From: an uncultured Bacteroidales bacterium
Lineage (GTDB): Bacteria; Bacteroidota; Bacteroidia; Bacteroidales; Paludibacteraceae
Direction: 5' to 3'
NCBI GenBank assembly: GCA_900319995.1
Contig: ONQO01000008.1
Span: forward strand, 1 to 46,149
Length of the DNA stretch: 46,149 nt
The notes under the pieces were generated by a model. It did no database searches, was not told the DNA's origin, and was given only the letters and a program-made list of their open reading frames with translations. Both the position numbers and the translations under genes were made by a program. This document shows, piece by piece, positions 15,199 through 23,804 of this stretch (its first letter is position 1; each line of letters starts with the position of its first letter).

Positions 15199-16461
15199 GT
15201 GAAAGATACGGATATCGAAATAATGGCTCCGGTAGGATGTTGGGAGAGTTTGGCAGCGGCAATTAATGCGGGTGCGACGAGCATCTATTTCGGTATTGAG
15301 CACCTCAACATGCGTGCCCGCAGTTCTGTCAATTTTACGACAGACGATATGGCTGCTATTGTTGCACGATGCCGCGAAGCGGGAGTGAAAACATACCTGA
15401 CGGTCAATACCGTCATGTATCCGGAAGACCTGCCGTTGATGCGTGAGATTGTGGATAAATCGCATACTGTAGGCGTGGATGCAATAATTGCGAGTGACGT
15501 TGCTGTGATGCAGTACGCGAATAGCATCGGTCAGGAAGTGCATTTGTCCACCCAACTGAATATAGCCAATACGGAAGCGCTGAAGTTCTATGCGCAGTTT
15601 GCGGATGTAGTGGTATTAGCCAGAGAGTTGAATATGGATCAAGTAGCGTCTATATGGCACGACATCCAGACACAAAATATCTGCGGCAGAAATGGAAAAC
15701 AAATACGTATTGAGATGTTCTGCCACGGCGCGTTGTGCATGGCCGTTAGCGGCAAATGCTATCTGAGTCTCAATAACTACGGTCTGTCCGCCAACCGCGG
15801 AGCATGCGTACAAGTATGTCGAAGAGGCTACACGGTGAAAGACAAATCGTCGGATATGGAATTGGATATTGACAACCAATATATCATGTCCCCGAAAGAT
15901 TTGAAGACGATTCATTTCTTGAACAAACTACTGGATGCAGGAGTTCGTGTACTGAAGATAGAAGGTCGTGCCCGCGGCGCGGAATACGTTGATACCGTTG
16001 TGCGCTGCTACAAAGAAGCGGTTGAAGCTTGGAAGAACAGCGAGTACAGCGATGATAGAATTATTGTGCCGAAAATTAAGGATTGGGACGAACGATTAAG
16101 TCATGTCTTCAACCGCGGTTTCTGGGATGGTTACTATCTGGGGCAGCGGCTCGGTGAATGGACCCATTCATACGGCAACAAGGCTACACGCAAAAAAGTG
16201 TATGCTGCCAAATGTACCAATTTCTTCAAGAATCTCAGCGTAGCAGAATTCATCGTTGAAGCGGTTGACTTCATTGCCGAAGGACAGGAACTACTGATTA
16301 CCGGCGAGACAACAGGTGTCTATGAATGCATCGCGAAAGATCTTCACGACGAGAAAGGAGAATCGGCAAAACGTATAGAAAAAGGACAATTCTTCGCCAT
16401 CAAGACAGATTGTCTCATCCGAAGAGGAGACAAACTATACTTGTGGGAACCGGAAAAATGA
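15199..16461 (+). CDS. U32-family peptidase-like protein (tRNA hydroxylation type)
   Basis: The 420-residue cytoplasmic protein has the U32 signature IEMFCHGALCMAVSGKCYLS (positions about 173-192), containing two of the cysteines associated with an iron-sulphur cluster, and an N-terminal TIM-barrel opening (IEIMAPVGCWESLAAAINAG). Characterised U32 members (TrhP, RlhA, UbiU/V) act in RNA or quinone hydroxylation rather than as classical proteases. This one most resembles the TrhP-like class, an inference. The start is a GTG at 15199. Its stop overlaps the next ATG by 4 nt (ATGA). Confidence 0.88.
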   Translation: MKDTDIEIMAPVGCWESLAAAINAGATSIYFGIEHLNMRARSSVNFTTDDMAAIVARCREAGVKTYLTVNTVMYPEDLPLMREIVDKSHTVGVDAIIASDVAVMQYANSIGQEVHLSTQLNIANTEALKFYAQFADVVVLARELNMDQVASIWHDIQTQNICGRNGKQIRIEMFCHGALCMAVSGKCYLSLNNYGLSANRGACVQVCRRGYTVKDKSSDMELDIDNQYIMSPKDLKTIHFLNKLLDAGVRVLKIEGRARGAEYVDTVVRCYKEAVEAWKNSEYSDDRIIVPKIKDWDERLSHVFNRGFWDGYYLGQRLGEWTHSYGNKATRKKVYAAKCTNFFKNLSVAEFIVEAVDFIAEGQELLITGETTGVYECIAKDLHDEKGESAKRIEKGQFFAIKTDCLIRRGDKLYLWEPEK

Positions 16462-17111
16462 ACGGAATAGCACACATATTATCCCCGTCAAGTGCAGCAT
16501 GGTGCAGTTGGACGATGTTAGGATTACTTCTCTGCGCCATTATGAGCGAGCAGTTCCAACCTGGCATCATTACACAGGCCAAGAGTTCGTTATTAGCCAA
16601 GAGCGACCGGACCTATAAGGAGTCACCTGTGACATTCATGGGGCAAGTAATGATGGCACTTTTCCGACTGGGCACTATAACGATGGCGCTTTGTCTATGT
16701 TGCGCGGATACGGAACAATTCTTATTCTCCGGCTTTTGGATAACAAGCGGTATTGTGTTTGCTATAGTGATTATTAAAATGGCCGGTAATCTGTGCCTGG
16801 ATTACGCTTTCCGTCTATCACGCCGTTTCGGTGCCATTTATGAACACTATGGAAACATTATGACGCTCGTTGCTATTATCCTCTATCCCATTCTTTTGGG
16901 ACTGCTACGTTTTGGCAACTTGACGATTAACCGTTGGATTATAAGCGGCGCAGCCTTCCTTTTCATCCTGCTATGGTTATATCGCTCCGTACGGCAGTTT
17001 GCCATTTCACCAAAAGCGATTATCTATCTGCTATTCTATTGCTGCACGATGGAAATCGTTCCGTTGGTACTGATGTATATTTTATCTGAACAAACATTAT
17101 CTATCCTATGA
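16458..17111 (+). CDS. DUF4271 membrane protein
   Basis: From the ATG at 16458, which overlaps the U32 stop, the protein has 217 residues with about six hydrophobic segments (for example LGLLLCAIMSEQ, ITMALCLCCAD, ITSGIVFAIVIIKMAG, LVAIILYPILLGLLRF, AAFLFILLWLY, AIIYLLFYCCTMEIVPLVLM). The Y-EHYGNI and E-IVPL signatures match DUF4271, a Bacteroidota family of unknown role that regularly sits between a U32 gene and a uroporphyrinogen-III synthase-like gene, as here. Confidence 0.82.
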   Translation: MNGIAHILSPSSAAWCSWTMLGLLLCAIMSEQFQPGIITQAKSSLLAKSDRTYKESPVTFMGQVMMALFRLGTITMALCLCCADTEQFLFSGFWITSGIVFAIVIIKMAGNLCLDYAFRLSRRFGAIYEHYGNIMTLVAIILYPILLGLLRFGNLTINRWIISGAAFLFILLWLYRSVRQFAISPKAIIYLLFYCCTMEIVPLVLMYILSEQTLSIL

Positions 17112-17857
17112 TACAGAAAATTCTTTTTTCCCAACCGCGTCCTGAGACCGCTCACAACCCGTACTCCCGTTTGGAGGAGCAGTATGGTGTCCAGTGTGAT
17201 TTTTACCAGTTTATCCATATCGAGGGACTTTCTGCACGTGAGTTCCGACAACAGCATATCAACCCTCTGGATTTCACGGCTGTTATCCTGAACTCCAAAT
17301 TAGGAGCAGAACACTATTTCCGTATGTGCGAGGAAATGCGGCTGAACGTGCCGGACAGTATGCATTATTATTGCAATTCAGAGCAGGTGGGATTATATTT
17401 GCAGAAGTTCATAAACTACCGCAAACGGAAAGTTTTCTTCCCTGAAAGCGGTCATAAATTTGAGGACATCTTGCCGGCAATGCATCGTCGCCCAAATGAG
17501 AAATACCTGATGGTTCTTTCTGATATACATACACAGGACCAGATAAATATGTTTGCAGAGAACCATATCGAAGTGCAACCAGCTATCATGTACCGAACTG
17601 TAACTACTCCTTGGCCTGCCGAAAAACCATTCGATTATGACCTGATTGCCTTGTTTACACCGGCAGGTGTAACATCGTTACGCGAAAATTTCCCTGATTG
17701 GAAACAGGGAAAGACCCTCATTGCCGCATTCGGAGAAGGAACCATTCGGGCGCTTGAAGAGGCAGGATACCGAATTGATATAGAGGCAGGACAGGGGCGC
17801 GAATTCGCATCGTTGCCGATGGCTATTGCTGATTATATAGAAAAAAACGATAACTGA
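17108..17857 (+). CDS. uroporphyrinogen-III synthase-like protein (HemD family)
   Basis: The 249-residue protein has the two-lobed HemD pattern: an opening KILFSQPRPETAHNPYSRLE, then VILNSKLGAEHYFRMCEE, and a second lobe YDLIALFTPAGVTSLRENFP followed by IAAFGEGTIRALEEAGYRID. HemD closes hydroxymethylbilane to uroporphyrinogen III in haem synthesis. The other haem genes are absent nearby, and Bacteroidota homologues of this locus diverge from the classical enzyme, so the activity is uncertain. The start overlaps the DUF4271 stop by 4 nt. The rnpA start lies 10 nt downstream. Confidence 0.82.
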   Translation: MIQKILFSQPRPETAHNPYSRLEEQYGVQCDFYQFIHIEGLSAREFRQQHINPLDFTAVILNSKLGAEHYFRMCEEMRLNVPDSMHYYCNSEQVGLYLQKFINYRKRKVFFPESGHKFEDILPAMHRRPNEKYLMVLSDIHTQDQINMFAENHIEVQPAIMYRTVTTPWPAEKPFDYDLIALFTPAGVTSLRENFPDWKQGKTLIAAFGEGTIRALEEAGYRIDIEAGQGREFASLPMAIADYIEKNDN

Positions 17858-17867
17858 GCGCTGAACA

Positions 17868-18230
17868 TTGAACCGCTTTCCAAAAAATAACAAACTCTGC
17901 GGTCAGATCCGTATTGCTGCTTTGTTCAAAGAGGGCAAACGCTTCGTATCTTGGCCATTACGCGTGACATATATGCCGACGGAAGGAGATACACAAGTGC
18001 TGATATGGGCTCCCAAGTCGCTCTTCAAACGCGCTGTAAAACGCAATCGATTGCGCCGGTTAATGCGCGAAGCTTTCCGCTTGAACCAAGATAGTCTGAA
18101 ACCGGACAATGATAGCATAAAGCAGAATTTCCTCATCGCTTTCAATTATATGGACAAGGAGGAACAGTCTTATTCTATTATAGAAAAAGCCGTCAAAAAA
18201 GCGATGGCTAAAATAAAAAAGGAAAGATAA
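17868..18230 (+). CDS. rnpA: ribonuclease P protein component
   Basis: This small basic protein (120 residues) is the protein subunit of RNase P, which trims the 5' ends of tRNA precursors. The RNR motif is present as [17 protein letters not shown]. The start is a TTG at 17868, supported by the normal spacing to the N-terminal K-L-C...LF-x-x-GKRF segment. The gene is followed 11 nt later by yidD, the usual partner. Confidence 0.95.
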   Translation: MNRFPKNNKLCGQIRIAALFKEGKRFVSWPLRVTYMPTEGDTQVLIWAPKSLFKRAVKRNRLRRLMREAFRLNQDSLKPDNDSIKQNFLIAFNYMDKEEQSYSIIEKAVKKAMAKIKKER

Positions 18231-18241
18231 AAGAGGATAAG

Positions 18242-18472
18242 ATGGCTAACTGGAAGATTATAGTGCGTAAGGCGTTTTTGCTGCCCGTCTATTTTTACCG
18301 GGTATTCATCTCGCCGCTGACACCTCCTTCGTGCCGCTACACGCCGACATGCAGCCAATACATGGTAGAGGCGGTTCTCAAATACGGCATATTCAAAGGC
18401 GGATGGCTCGGAATCAAACGCATTCTACGCTGCCATCCATGGGGCGGAAGCGGATATGACCCTGTACCCTAA
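18242..18472 (+). CDS. yidD: membrane protein insertion efficiency factor YidD
   Basis: The 76-residue protein shows the full family signature: [18 protein letters not shown] and [14 protein letters not shown]. An N-terminal amphipathic or hydrophobic segment ([15 protein letters not shown]) attaches it to the inner membrane, where it assists YidC-dependent insertion. It follows rnpA, as in many bacteria. Confidence 0.96.
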   Translation: MANWKIIVRKAFLLPVYFYRVFISPLTPPSCRYTPTCSQYMVEAVLKYGIFKGGWLGIKRILRCHPWGGSGYDPVP

Positions 18473-18513
18473 CAACAATCAACCATCATGGTTGATAAAG
18501 AACAGATACTACT

Positions 18514-19191
18514 ATGAGAATCGATATCATCACTTGTTGTCCCGAACTGCTTGAGTCACCGCTCAACCACTCAATTATTCAACGCGCAAAGGATAAAGGT
18601 CTTTGCGAAATCTACGTGCATAACCTGCGCGATTGGACACTGGACAAACACCGTAAAGTGGACGATTATGCTTTCGGTTTCAGCGCAGGAATGGTGTTGC
18701 AGATAGAACCGATAGACCGTCTAATCTCTCATCTCAAATCAGAACGGCACTATGATGAGATCATCTTCACCGCCCCTGATGGTCAGCGTTTTGACCAGAA
18801 AGCAGCGAATGAACTGTCGCTCAAAGAGAACATCATCATCTTATGCGGGCATTACAAAGGCGTTGACCAACGCGTGCGCGATCATTTGATTACGCGCGAG
18901 TATAGCATCGGCGATTTTGTACTGACTGGTGGAGAAATGCCGGCAGCATTGATGACAGACGCCATCGTGCGCTTACTTCCCGGAGCTTTAGGAGATGTAG
19001 AGAGCGCCCTGAACGACTCATTCCAGGACGGACTGCTCGAAGCCGGTGTATATACGCGGCCTGCTGAGTACAAAGGATGGAAAGTGCCGGACATTCTGCT
19101 AAGCGGACATCAGGCAAAGATAGAAGAGTGGATGTACGAGCAATCTTTGGAGCATACACGGCAAAGAAGACCGGATTTATTAAAAGAGTGA
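18514..19191 (+). CDS. trmD: tRNA (guanine-N1)-methyltransferase
   Basis: The enzyme methylates G37 next to the anticodon and so prevents +1 frameshifting. The deep-trefoil knot SAM-binding motifs are [12 protein letters not shown] and [17 protein letters not shown], with the catalytic domain entry [18 protein letters not shown]. In place of the usual GGGAGMV-M, this protein has GFSAGMVLQ, common in Bacteroidota. It has 225 residues, normal length. It is the last gene of the plus-strand housekeeping run. Confidence 0.96.
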   Translation: MRIDIITCCPELLESPLNHSIIQRAKDKGLCEIYVHNLRDWTLDKHRKVDDYAFGFSAGMVLQIEPIDRLISHLKSERHYDEIIFTAPDGQRFDQKAANELSLKENIIILCGHYKGVDQRVRDHLITREYSIGDFVLTGGEMPAALMTDAIVRLLPGALGDVESALNDSFQDGLLEAGVYTRPAEYKGWKVPDILLSGHQAKIEEWMYEQSLEHTRQRRPDLLKE

Positions 19192-19297
19192 AATCCTGAC
19201 TTTTTGCTTACATTTTGCTTTTTACGGCCCATTAAATGCCTCTTTTGCAAAGTAAATATGACATTTTTACGATTTATTACATTTTTTTTAAGAAATA

Positions 19298-19329
19298 TTT
19301 GGTCATATCGCTAAAAAGCAGTACTTTTG
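19298..19329 (+). promoter_or_regulatory. promoter of a candidate small RNA
   Basis: A -33 TTTG (19298-19301) and -7 TACTTTTG (19322-19329) have a 20-nt spacer. Transcription starting near 19334 meets a terminator about 70 nt later, with no reading frame in between. Confidence 0.75.
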
Positions 19330-19333
19330 CACC

Positions 19334-19406
19334 GTGTTTTTCATGGTATTAGATTTAAGGTTAAGTAAAAAGATTGGGTTGTCGGGAGACAACCTTCTTT
19401 GTTTTT
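19334..19406 (+). ncRNA. candidate small RNA or leader, about 70 nt
   Basis: The unit has its own promoter and ends in a strong hairpin with a T-rich tail. Its body includes CATGGTATTAGATTTAAGG, a stretch that looks conserved rather than random and may belong to a Bacteroidales-wide RNA; I cannot confirm this. If the terminator is leaky, the RNA would be the leader of psuK. Ends are estimated from the boxes. Confidence 0.55.
19377..19406 (+). terminator. intrinsic terminator of the small RNA
   Basis: GGTTGTC (19377-19383) and GACAACC (19388-19394) pair around a GGGA loop, with AAAGA/TCTTT extending the stem. TTTGTTTTT follows. Confidence 0.75.
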
Positions 19407-19447
19407 ATACATTTAGGTCTTAAAATTGCATAAAATCAGCGTACAAA

Positions 19448-19479
19448 TTTGCGTATGTCAAAATTTTGTTGTACCTTTG
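19448..19479 (+). promoter_or_regulatory. promoter of psuK-psuG
   Basis: A -33 TTTG (19448-19451) and -7 TACCTTTG (19472-19479) have a 20-nt spacer. The leader to the ATG at 19504 is about 20 nt, with AAAAGG in it. Confidence 0.8.
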
Positions 19480-19503
19480 CAGCATCAAATGGCAAAAGGT
19501 ATC

Positions 19504-20400
19504 ATGAATGCACTTATTTCAGTCATAGGCGGAGCAAATGTAGATTTGTCAGCGACACTCAATGACGCTTTTATCGCTTCGGATTCTAACCCCGGACATA
19601 TAGAAATCGGTTACGGAGGCGTAGCGCGTAACATTGCGCATAATTTAGCCTTGCTCGGTGCACGGACACAGTTGGTTACCGTTTTCGGTGGTGATTTATT
19701 CGGAGGTTTATTACATGACCATTGCAAACAGCAGGGAATAGACGTTCATTTGTCTGAACGCGATTCGAATCTGCGCTCAGGTATATATCTTTGTATCAAC
19801 AATCATGGCGGAGAAATGATAGCCGCCGTTGCTGACACCGAGGCCATACGCGCCATTACACCGGAATGGTTGGATAAACGGAGCGGAGAAATCAATGTCT
19901 CTGACTTCATTGTTGCTGATACCAATATCGGTGAGGACGCTATCCGATGGCTGATGGACAACGTGACTGTACCTTTGTTTATCGACGGTGTTAGCACCAC
20001 CAAAGCGCACAGGGTGACCAATGCACTGCATAAGGCCAAACTACCGTACTTACATTCGCTCAAACTGAATCTGAAGGAGGCGCTGGCTGTGACCAATTGT
20101 TCATCGTATGCCGATGCCGCACAACAATTGCTAAACATCGGAGTGGCTCATGTCTATATCACGCTGGGCAGCGATGGCGTTTATTGCCGCAACGCCGCCG
20201 AAGAATGGCTCTTCCCTGCCCTCCCCGGAGAGATAGTCAATACCACCGGAGCAGGAGATGCTTTCCTCGCCGGAGTAGTCTATGCGCACGCTAAAGGAAT
20301 AGATTTCCCGCAAACGGCGCAGTACGGTCTAATGGCTGCGCGTGCCACACTCATGAGCCCCAAAGCCGTCAATCCTGAAATAGCCAATATACTGTTATAA
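19504..20400 (+). CDS. psuK: PfkB-family carbohydrate kinase, probably pseudouridine kinase
   Basis: From the ATG at 19504 the protein has 298 residues. Upstream starts (19426, 19489) precede or crowd the promoter, so 19504 fits best. PfkB signatures are both present: GYGGVARNIAHNLALLG near the N-terminus and the ATP/anion-hole NTTGAGDAFLAGVVYAHA near residues 247-264, with catalytic Asp in GAGDAF. The family phosphorylates ribose-like or nucleoside substrates. Assignment to pseudouridine rests on the neighbour: psuG follows 84 nt later. Together they turn pseudouridine into uracil and ribose 5-phosphate. No transporter gene is present. Confidence 0.85.
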   Translation: MNALISVIGGANVDLSATLNDAFIASDSNPGHIEIGYGGVARNIAHNLALLGARTQLVTVFGGDLFGGLLHDHCKQQGIDVHLSERDSNLRSGIYLCINNHGGEMIAAVADTEAIRAITPEWLDKRSGEINVSDFIVADTNIGEDAIRWLMDNVTVPLFIDGVSTTKAHRVTNALHKAKLPYLHSLKLNLKEALAVTNCSSYADAAQQLLNIGVAHVYITLGSDGVYCRNAAEEWLFPALPGEIVNTTGAGDAFLAGVVYAHAKGIDFPQTAQYGLMAARATLMSPKAVNPEIANILL

Positions 20401-20414
20401 TTTAAACAAAAAAT

Positions 20415-20450
20415 CCTCGTAAAAAGGTGGTTAAAACCTCGTTAAAAGGT
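20415..20450 (+). repeat. 22-nt tandem repeat, copy at the psuK-psuG gap
   Basis: A 22-nt unit starting CCTCGTAAAAAGGTGG is followed by the first 14 nt of a second (CCTCGTTAAAAGGT). The same structure occurs in reverse orientation at 26235-26270. Confidence 0.6.
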
Positions 20451-20484
20451 TGTAGCCGTCAGTTAAAAGCCAAAACATACCATT

Positions 20485-21399
20485 ATGAATAAATATTTAT
20501 CTGTTTCGCCGGAGGTGCAGGAAGCGCTGAAGGCAGGCAAGCCGGTAGTGGCTCTGGAGTCAACCATCATCAGTCACGGCATGCCCTATCCGCAAAATGT
20601 GGAAACCGCCCTGCGCGTTGAACAAACGATCCGCGACAACGGAGCCGTTCCGGCTACTATCGCTATTATCGGCGGACGTCTCAAAGCGGGTTGTACGCCT
20701 GAGGAAATCGAGTACCTCGGCAAGAAAGGCCAGGCTGTCATCAAAGCTTCGCGCCGTGACCTGCCGGTACTTATTGCAAGAAAGGAAGATGGCGCCACAA
20801 CAGTCACAACAACCATGATTATCGCCGCTATGGCAGGTATCAAAATCTTTGCAACAGGCGGCATCGGAGGTGTACACCGCGGCGCCCAGCAGACTTTCGA
20901 CATATCTGCCGACCTTGAGGAACTCGCACAAACACCGGTGATGGTCGTATGTGCCGGCGCGAAATCTATCCTTGACCTCGGCCTCACACTTGAGTATTTA
21001 GAGACCAAAGGAGTTCCTGTCATCGGTTATGGCACAGACGAACTGCCGGCTTTCTATACACGACATAGCGGTTTTAAAGTCGATTACCGCATCGACACAC
21101 CCGAAGAACTGGCAGCGGCATTCATGGCTAAAATAGACTGTGGTCTGAAAGGCGGCATGTTGGTGACCAATCCTATCCCGGAAGAGTACTCCATGCCCAA
21201 AGAGACAATTGATGCCGCAATCAACCAAGCTCTCAAAGAGATGGACGAAGCAGGAGTACACGGCAAACAGTGCACACCTTTCCTGTTAGCCAAAGTGAAA
21301 GACCTAACAGGGGGAGAAAGCCTTGCTTCCAATATACAATTAGTGCTCAACAATGCTCGCTTGGCAGCGCTAACAGCCAAAGCACTTTGTGCAAATTGA
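20485..21399 (+). CDS. psuG: pseudouridine-5'-phosphate glycosidase
   Basis: The enzyme cleaves the C-C glycosidic bond of pseudouridine 5'-phosphate to uracil and ribose 5-phosphate. It has 304 residues with strong family identity: [17 protein letters not shown] at the N-terminus, [23 protein letters not shown], the [13 protein letters not shown] loop and [17 protein letters not shown]. It is paired with the kinase just upstream. It ends 10 nt before the second 5'-nucleotidase half, which may share the transcript and fits a nucleoside-scavenging theme. Confidence 0.96.
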   Translation: MNKYLSVSPEVQEALKAGKPVVALESTIISHGMPYPQNVETALRVEQTIRDNGAVPATIAIIGGRLKAGCTPEEIEYLGKKGQAVIKASRRDLPVLIARKEDGATTVTTTMIIAAMAGIKIFATGGIGGVHRGAQQTFDISADLEELAQTPVMVVCAGAKSILDLGLTLEYLETKGVPVIGYGTDELPAFYTRHSGFKVDYRIDTPEELAAAFMAKIDCGLKGGMLVTNPIPEEYSMPKETIDAAINQALKEMDEAGVHGKQCTPFLLAKVKDLTGGESLASNIQLVLNNARLAALTAKALCAN

Positions 21400-21409
21400 C
21401 TCTGACCTT

Positions 21410-22150
21410 ATGGAACGAAGCAGAATCATATTTATCCTCTGCGCATTATGTTTTGTGGCATGCCATAAACAGCCCAAAAACATTATCCGCATCACAACGG
21501 AAGCAATTCCTGTGGACTCTACACTGGACGCCATTCAGGATAGTGATTATATTGCATATCTGTCTCCGACCAAAGATGTAGTGGACAAACGGACAAGCAC
21601 CGTGATAGGTTATGCGGCGGAAGATTTATGGGTGGGCAGACCGGAATGTCCTATGCTCAATTGGGCAACGGATGCTTTGTGGGAAGAAGCCAAACGCCTC
21701 TTTCCCGGAAAAGTGGACGCCGCTATCACTAATGCCGGAGGAATAAGGGACTGTTGGTTTGCCGGAGAAATCACAACAGGCATGGTTTTTGAACTGATGC
21801 CTTTTGATAACAGTCTTGTGGTTTTGACGCTCAAAGGCGCCGATTTGATTGACCTGTGCGATACGATGGCGGTGCAGATTCCGCATGGGATAGCCGGCAT
21901 GCGCGTTGTCATCAAAAACAAACAAGTACAAAGTGTCACTGTAGGAGGAAAGCCCGTTAATCCGGATGCACTATATACTATCGCCACCAATAGTTACCTC
22001 ATTGAAGGTGCTGACCATCTAACCGCGTTTGCACGTCATGTGGATTGTTGGGACAGTGGTCAGAAAATAAGGGATTTATATGAGCACGCCATCCGTACGA
22101 AGGGCACTATTCATGCCGCTGTGGATGGTCGTATGCATATTGAACCATAA
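21410..22150 (+). CDS. 5'-nucleotidase, C-terminal substrate-binding half (lipoprotein)
   Basis: From the ATG at 21410 the protein has 246 residues with a lipoprotein signal (IIFILCALCFVAC, lipid on the last Cys). It contains the C-terminal 5'-nucleotidase domain motifs: NWATDALWEEA, AAITNAGGIRDCWFAGEITTG (shown in part), the substrate-stacking region FELMPFDNSLVVLTLKG, and the closing YTIATNSYLIEGADHL. It lacks the metallophosphatase domain, which lies at 11332-12162. Its last 25 codons overlap the end of the convergent ldcA gene. An earlier in-frame start (21389) would overlap psuG. Confidence 0.88.
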   Translation: MERSRIIFILCALCFVACHKQPKNIIRITTEAIPVDSTLDAIQDSDYIAYLSPTKDVVDKRTSTVIGYAAEDLWVGRPECPMLNWATDALWEEAKRLFPGKVDAAITNAGGIRDCWFAGEITTGMVFELMPFDNSLVVLTLKGADLIDLCDTMAVQIPHGIAGMRVVIKNKQVQSVTVGGKPVNPDALYTIATNSYLIEGADHLTAFARHVDCWDSGQKIRDLYEHAIRTKGTIHAAVDGRMHIEP

Positions 22151-22972
22151 TGGCACATTATGCTCCACATGTCCTATGGGAGCATTGAAAAGAACGGGGT
22201 AGTCGTAATCTGCGACTACCTCTTTTATTGTCTCATAGACGGTACAGCCCATCGAAGGATCATCCTCACAATCGCTGAACTGACCGACAATGAGCCCGCC
22301 TATGTTTGCCAATACACCGCTCATGCGCAGATTACGTAGCATGCGGTCAATATGATAATGCCGCTCTGCGATATCTTCTATCAAAAGAATAGGTCTCTGA
22401 TTATCCGGAATCGGAGATCTGGAATCTAAAATTGACCGCAAGTCGTATCGCGTTCCTTGCAGACCGTATAGTACGGAAAGGTTTCCTCCGATGAGGACTC
22501 CTTCGGCTTCACCATTCCGGTTTAATGGATGCGCTTCCCATGTGTATTCTATTGCTTCACCTGCCAATATCTTTCGTAGCGCAACTATAGGTTCGCTTTC
22601 TTCAGGAAGACTTGCTATATGCTTGCACATTATCCCATGAACAGAAGGCTCATTATTGATAGCGGCCAACTGATGTAATTCCGTGATGTCGCTGAAACCG
22701 ATTATCGGTTTGGTTACTGGTGGTATTTGGTCTATGATGCGCTGCAAACCATAGCCCCCTCTCGAACAAAGAACAGCATCCACCGTCGGGTCTAAGAGCG
22801 CGTCCTTGATATCTGCCAGACGCGCTTCGTCTGTTCCGGCAAAACGACCGAATACATCACGAGCATGCTCACCTTCGCTCACTGCGAAACCCCATGAGCG
22901 CAAACGTACGACGGATTCGTCTATGTAAGCAGGGTCTATTACTCCTGAAGGAGATATGATGCGAATGTGCAT
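22076..22972 (-). CDS. ldcA: LD-carboxypeptidase (S66 family)
   Basis: The enzyme trims the terminal D-alanine from tetrapeptides in murein recycling. The Ser-Glu-His triad is recognisable: Ser94 (IGFSDITELH), Glu199 (LLIEDIAE) and His268 (APIGHVEHN). It has 298 residues. No signal peptide is present, as expected of the cytoplasmic form. The C-terminal 25 codons are read antisense to the end of the 5'-nucleotidase half and may be atypical, although the last residues (DGVLI) still resemble the closing strand of the family. It is the last gene of the mdh-spt-SDR-ldcA run. Confidence 0.92.
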   Translation of the reverse strand: MHIRIISPSGVIDPAYIDESVVRLRSWGFAVSEGEHARDVFGRFAGTDEARLADIKDALLDPTVDAVLCSRGGYGLQRIIDQIPPVTKPIIGFSDITELHQLAAINNEPSVHGIMCKHIASLPEESEPIVALRKILAGEAIEYTWEAHPLNRNGEAEGVLIGGNLSVLYGLQGTRYDLRSILDSRSPIPDNQRPILLIEDIAERHYHIDRMLRNLRMSGVLANIGGLIVGQFSDCEDDPSMGCTVYETIKEVVADYDYPVLFNAPIGHVEHNVPLWFNMHTTIHSGMNSALRTDGVLI

Positions 22973-22993
22973 GATTAATGAATAAATATACGA

Positions 22994-23803
22994 TTATGAG
23001 TAGAGTTGATGTTCGATCCAGTTTACCAGACGTTTGGGCAAGATACGATCGAGCAAACAGATCACGCGATAACCAAATCCGCCTACATACTGCGGTCTGG
23101 GAGAGATACAGGTAGCTATGTGGTAGAACAACTCTGCCATCTGACGGGGAGCCATTCCTGCGCGCTCATCACGCTCCATATTCGCTATCGCTTTATTTGC
23201 AGAGGGATAGACATCTTCACCTTCAGTGGACTTGTTACGGGCATCCGTAAAACCTGTGCTGACATCGCCGGGCATCATAATCGACACAGAGATATTGAAG
23301 TCTTTTACCTCGTTTGCTAACGCTAATGCCATCGCATTAATCGCTGCTTTGCTTGCGGAGTAGAAAGCTTGGTAAGGCACGGGCAGTTGGGCTGCGACCG
23401 ATGAGGTATAAATGATGCGACCGTGGCGCTGTTGACGTAACTGTGGCAAAACGGCTTGCGTAAACCGAACAGCTCCCATAAAATTGACATCCATTTGGTG
23501 CTCAGCATCGGCAATCTTTGTGAACTCAATAGGCCCGGAGATACCATAACCGGCATTAGAAATCACCACATCAACATGATCCGTTTGTTTCATCACCTCC
23601 CCTATCGCCTGCTTGCAACTCTCCTCCGAACAAACATCACATAGGACATGTATCACTTCCCCTTGGGTACTTGGTGCTTGGTCATCTTGTCTTTCGGCTC
23701 CATGCCTACTCAACTCAAAAACACGCCAGCCCCGCTCCGCAAAGAGCGAGGCTGTCGCTTTTCCTATACCTGAACTACCTCCGGTGATGACTATTGTTTT
23801 CAT
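22994..23803 (-). CDS. short-chain dehydrogenase/reductase, possible 3-ketosphinganine reductase
   Basis: The 269-residue enzyme has a classical SDR core: TGGSSGIGKA for the cofactor, NAGYG, and the catalytic Ser135, Tyr148 and Lys152 (YSASK). It starts 1 nt after the stop of the serine palmitoyltransferase gene, so the two are translated together. The product of that enzyme, 3-ketosphinganine, needs reduction to sphinganine. The tight pairing and the hydrophobic C-terminus (YVGGFGYRVICLLDRILPKR) make this the natural candidate, but substrate is inferred from context only. Confidence 0.85.
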   Translation of the reverse strand: MKTIVITGGSSGIGKATASLFAERGWRVFELSRHGAERQDDQAPSTQGEVIHVLCDVCSEESCKQAIGEVMKQTDHVDVVISNAGYGISGPIEFTKIADAEHQMDVNFMGAVRFTQAVLPQLRQQRHGRIIYTSSVAAQLPVPYQAFYSASKAAINAMALALANEVKDFNISVSIMMPGDVSTGFTDARNKSTEGEDVYPSANKAIANMERDERAGMAPRQMAELFYHIATCISPRPQYVGGFGYRVICLLDRILPKRLVNWIEHQLYS

Positions 23804-23804
23804 T

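Noticed and set aside
19426-19503. Longer start for psuK
   Set aside because: It would place the -33 and -7 boxes inside the coding region; the ATG at 19504 follows the promoter and an AAAAGG.
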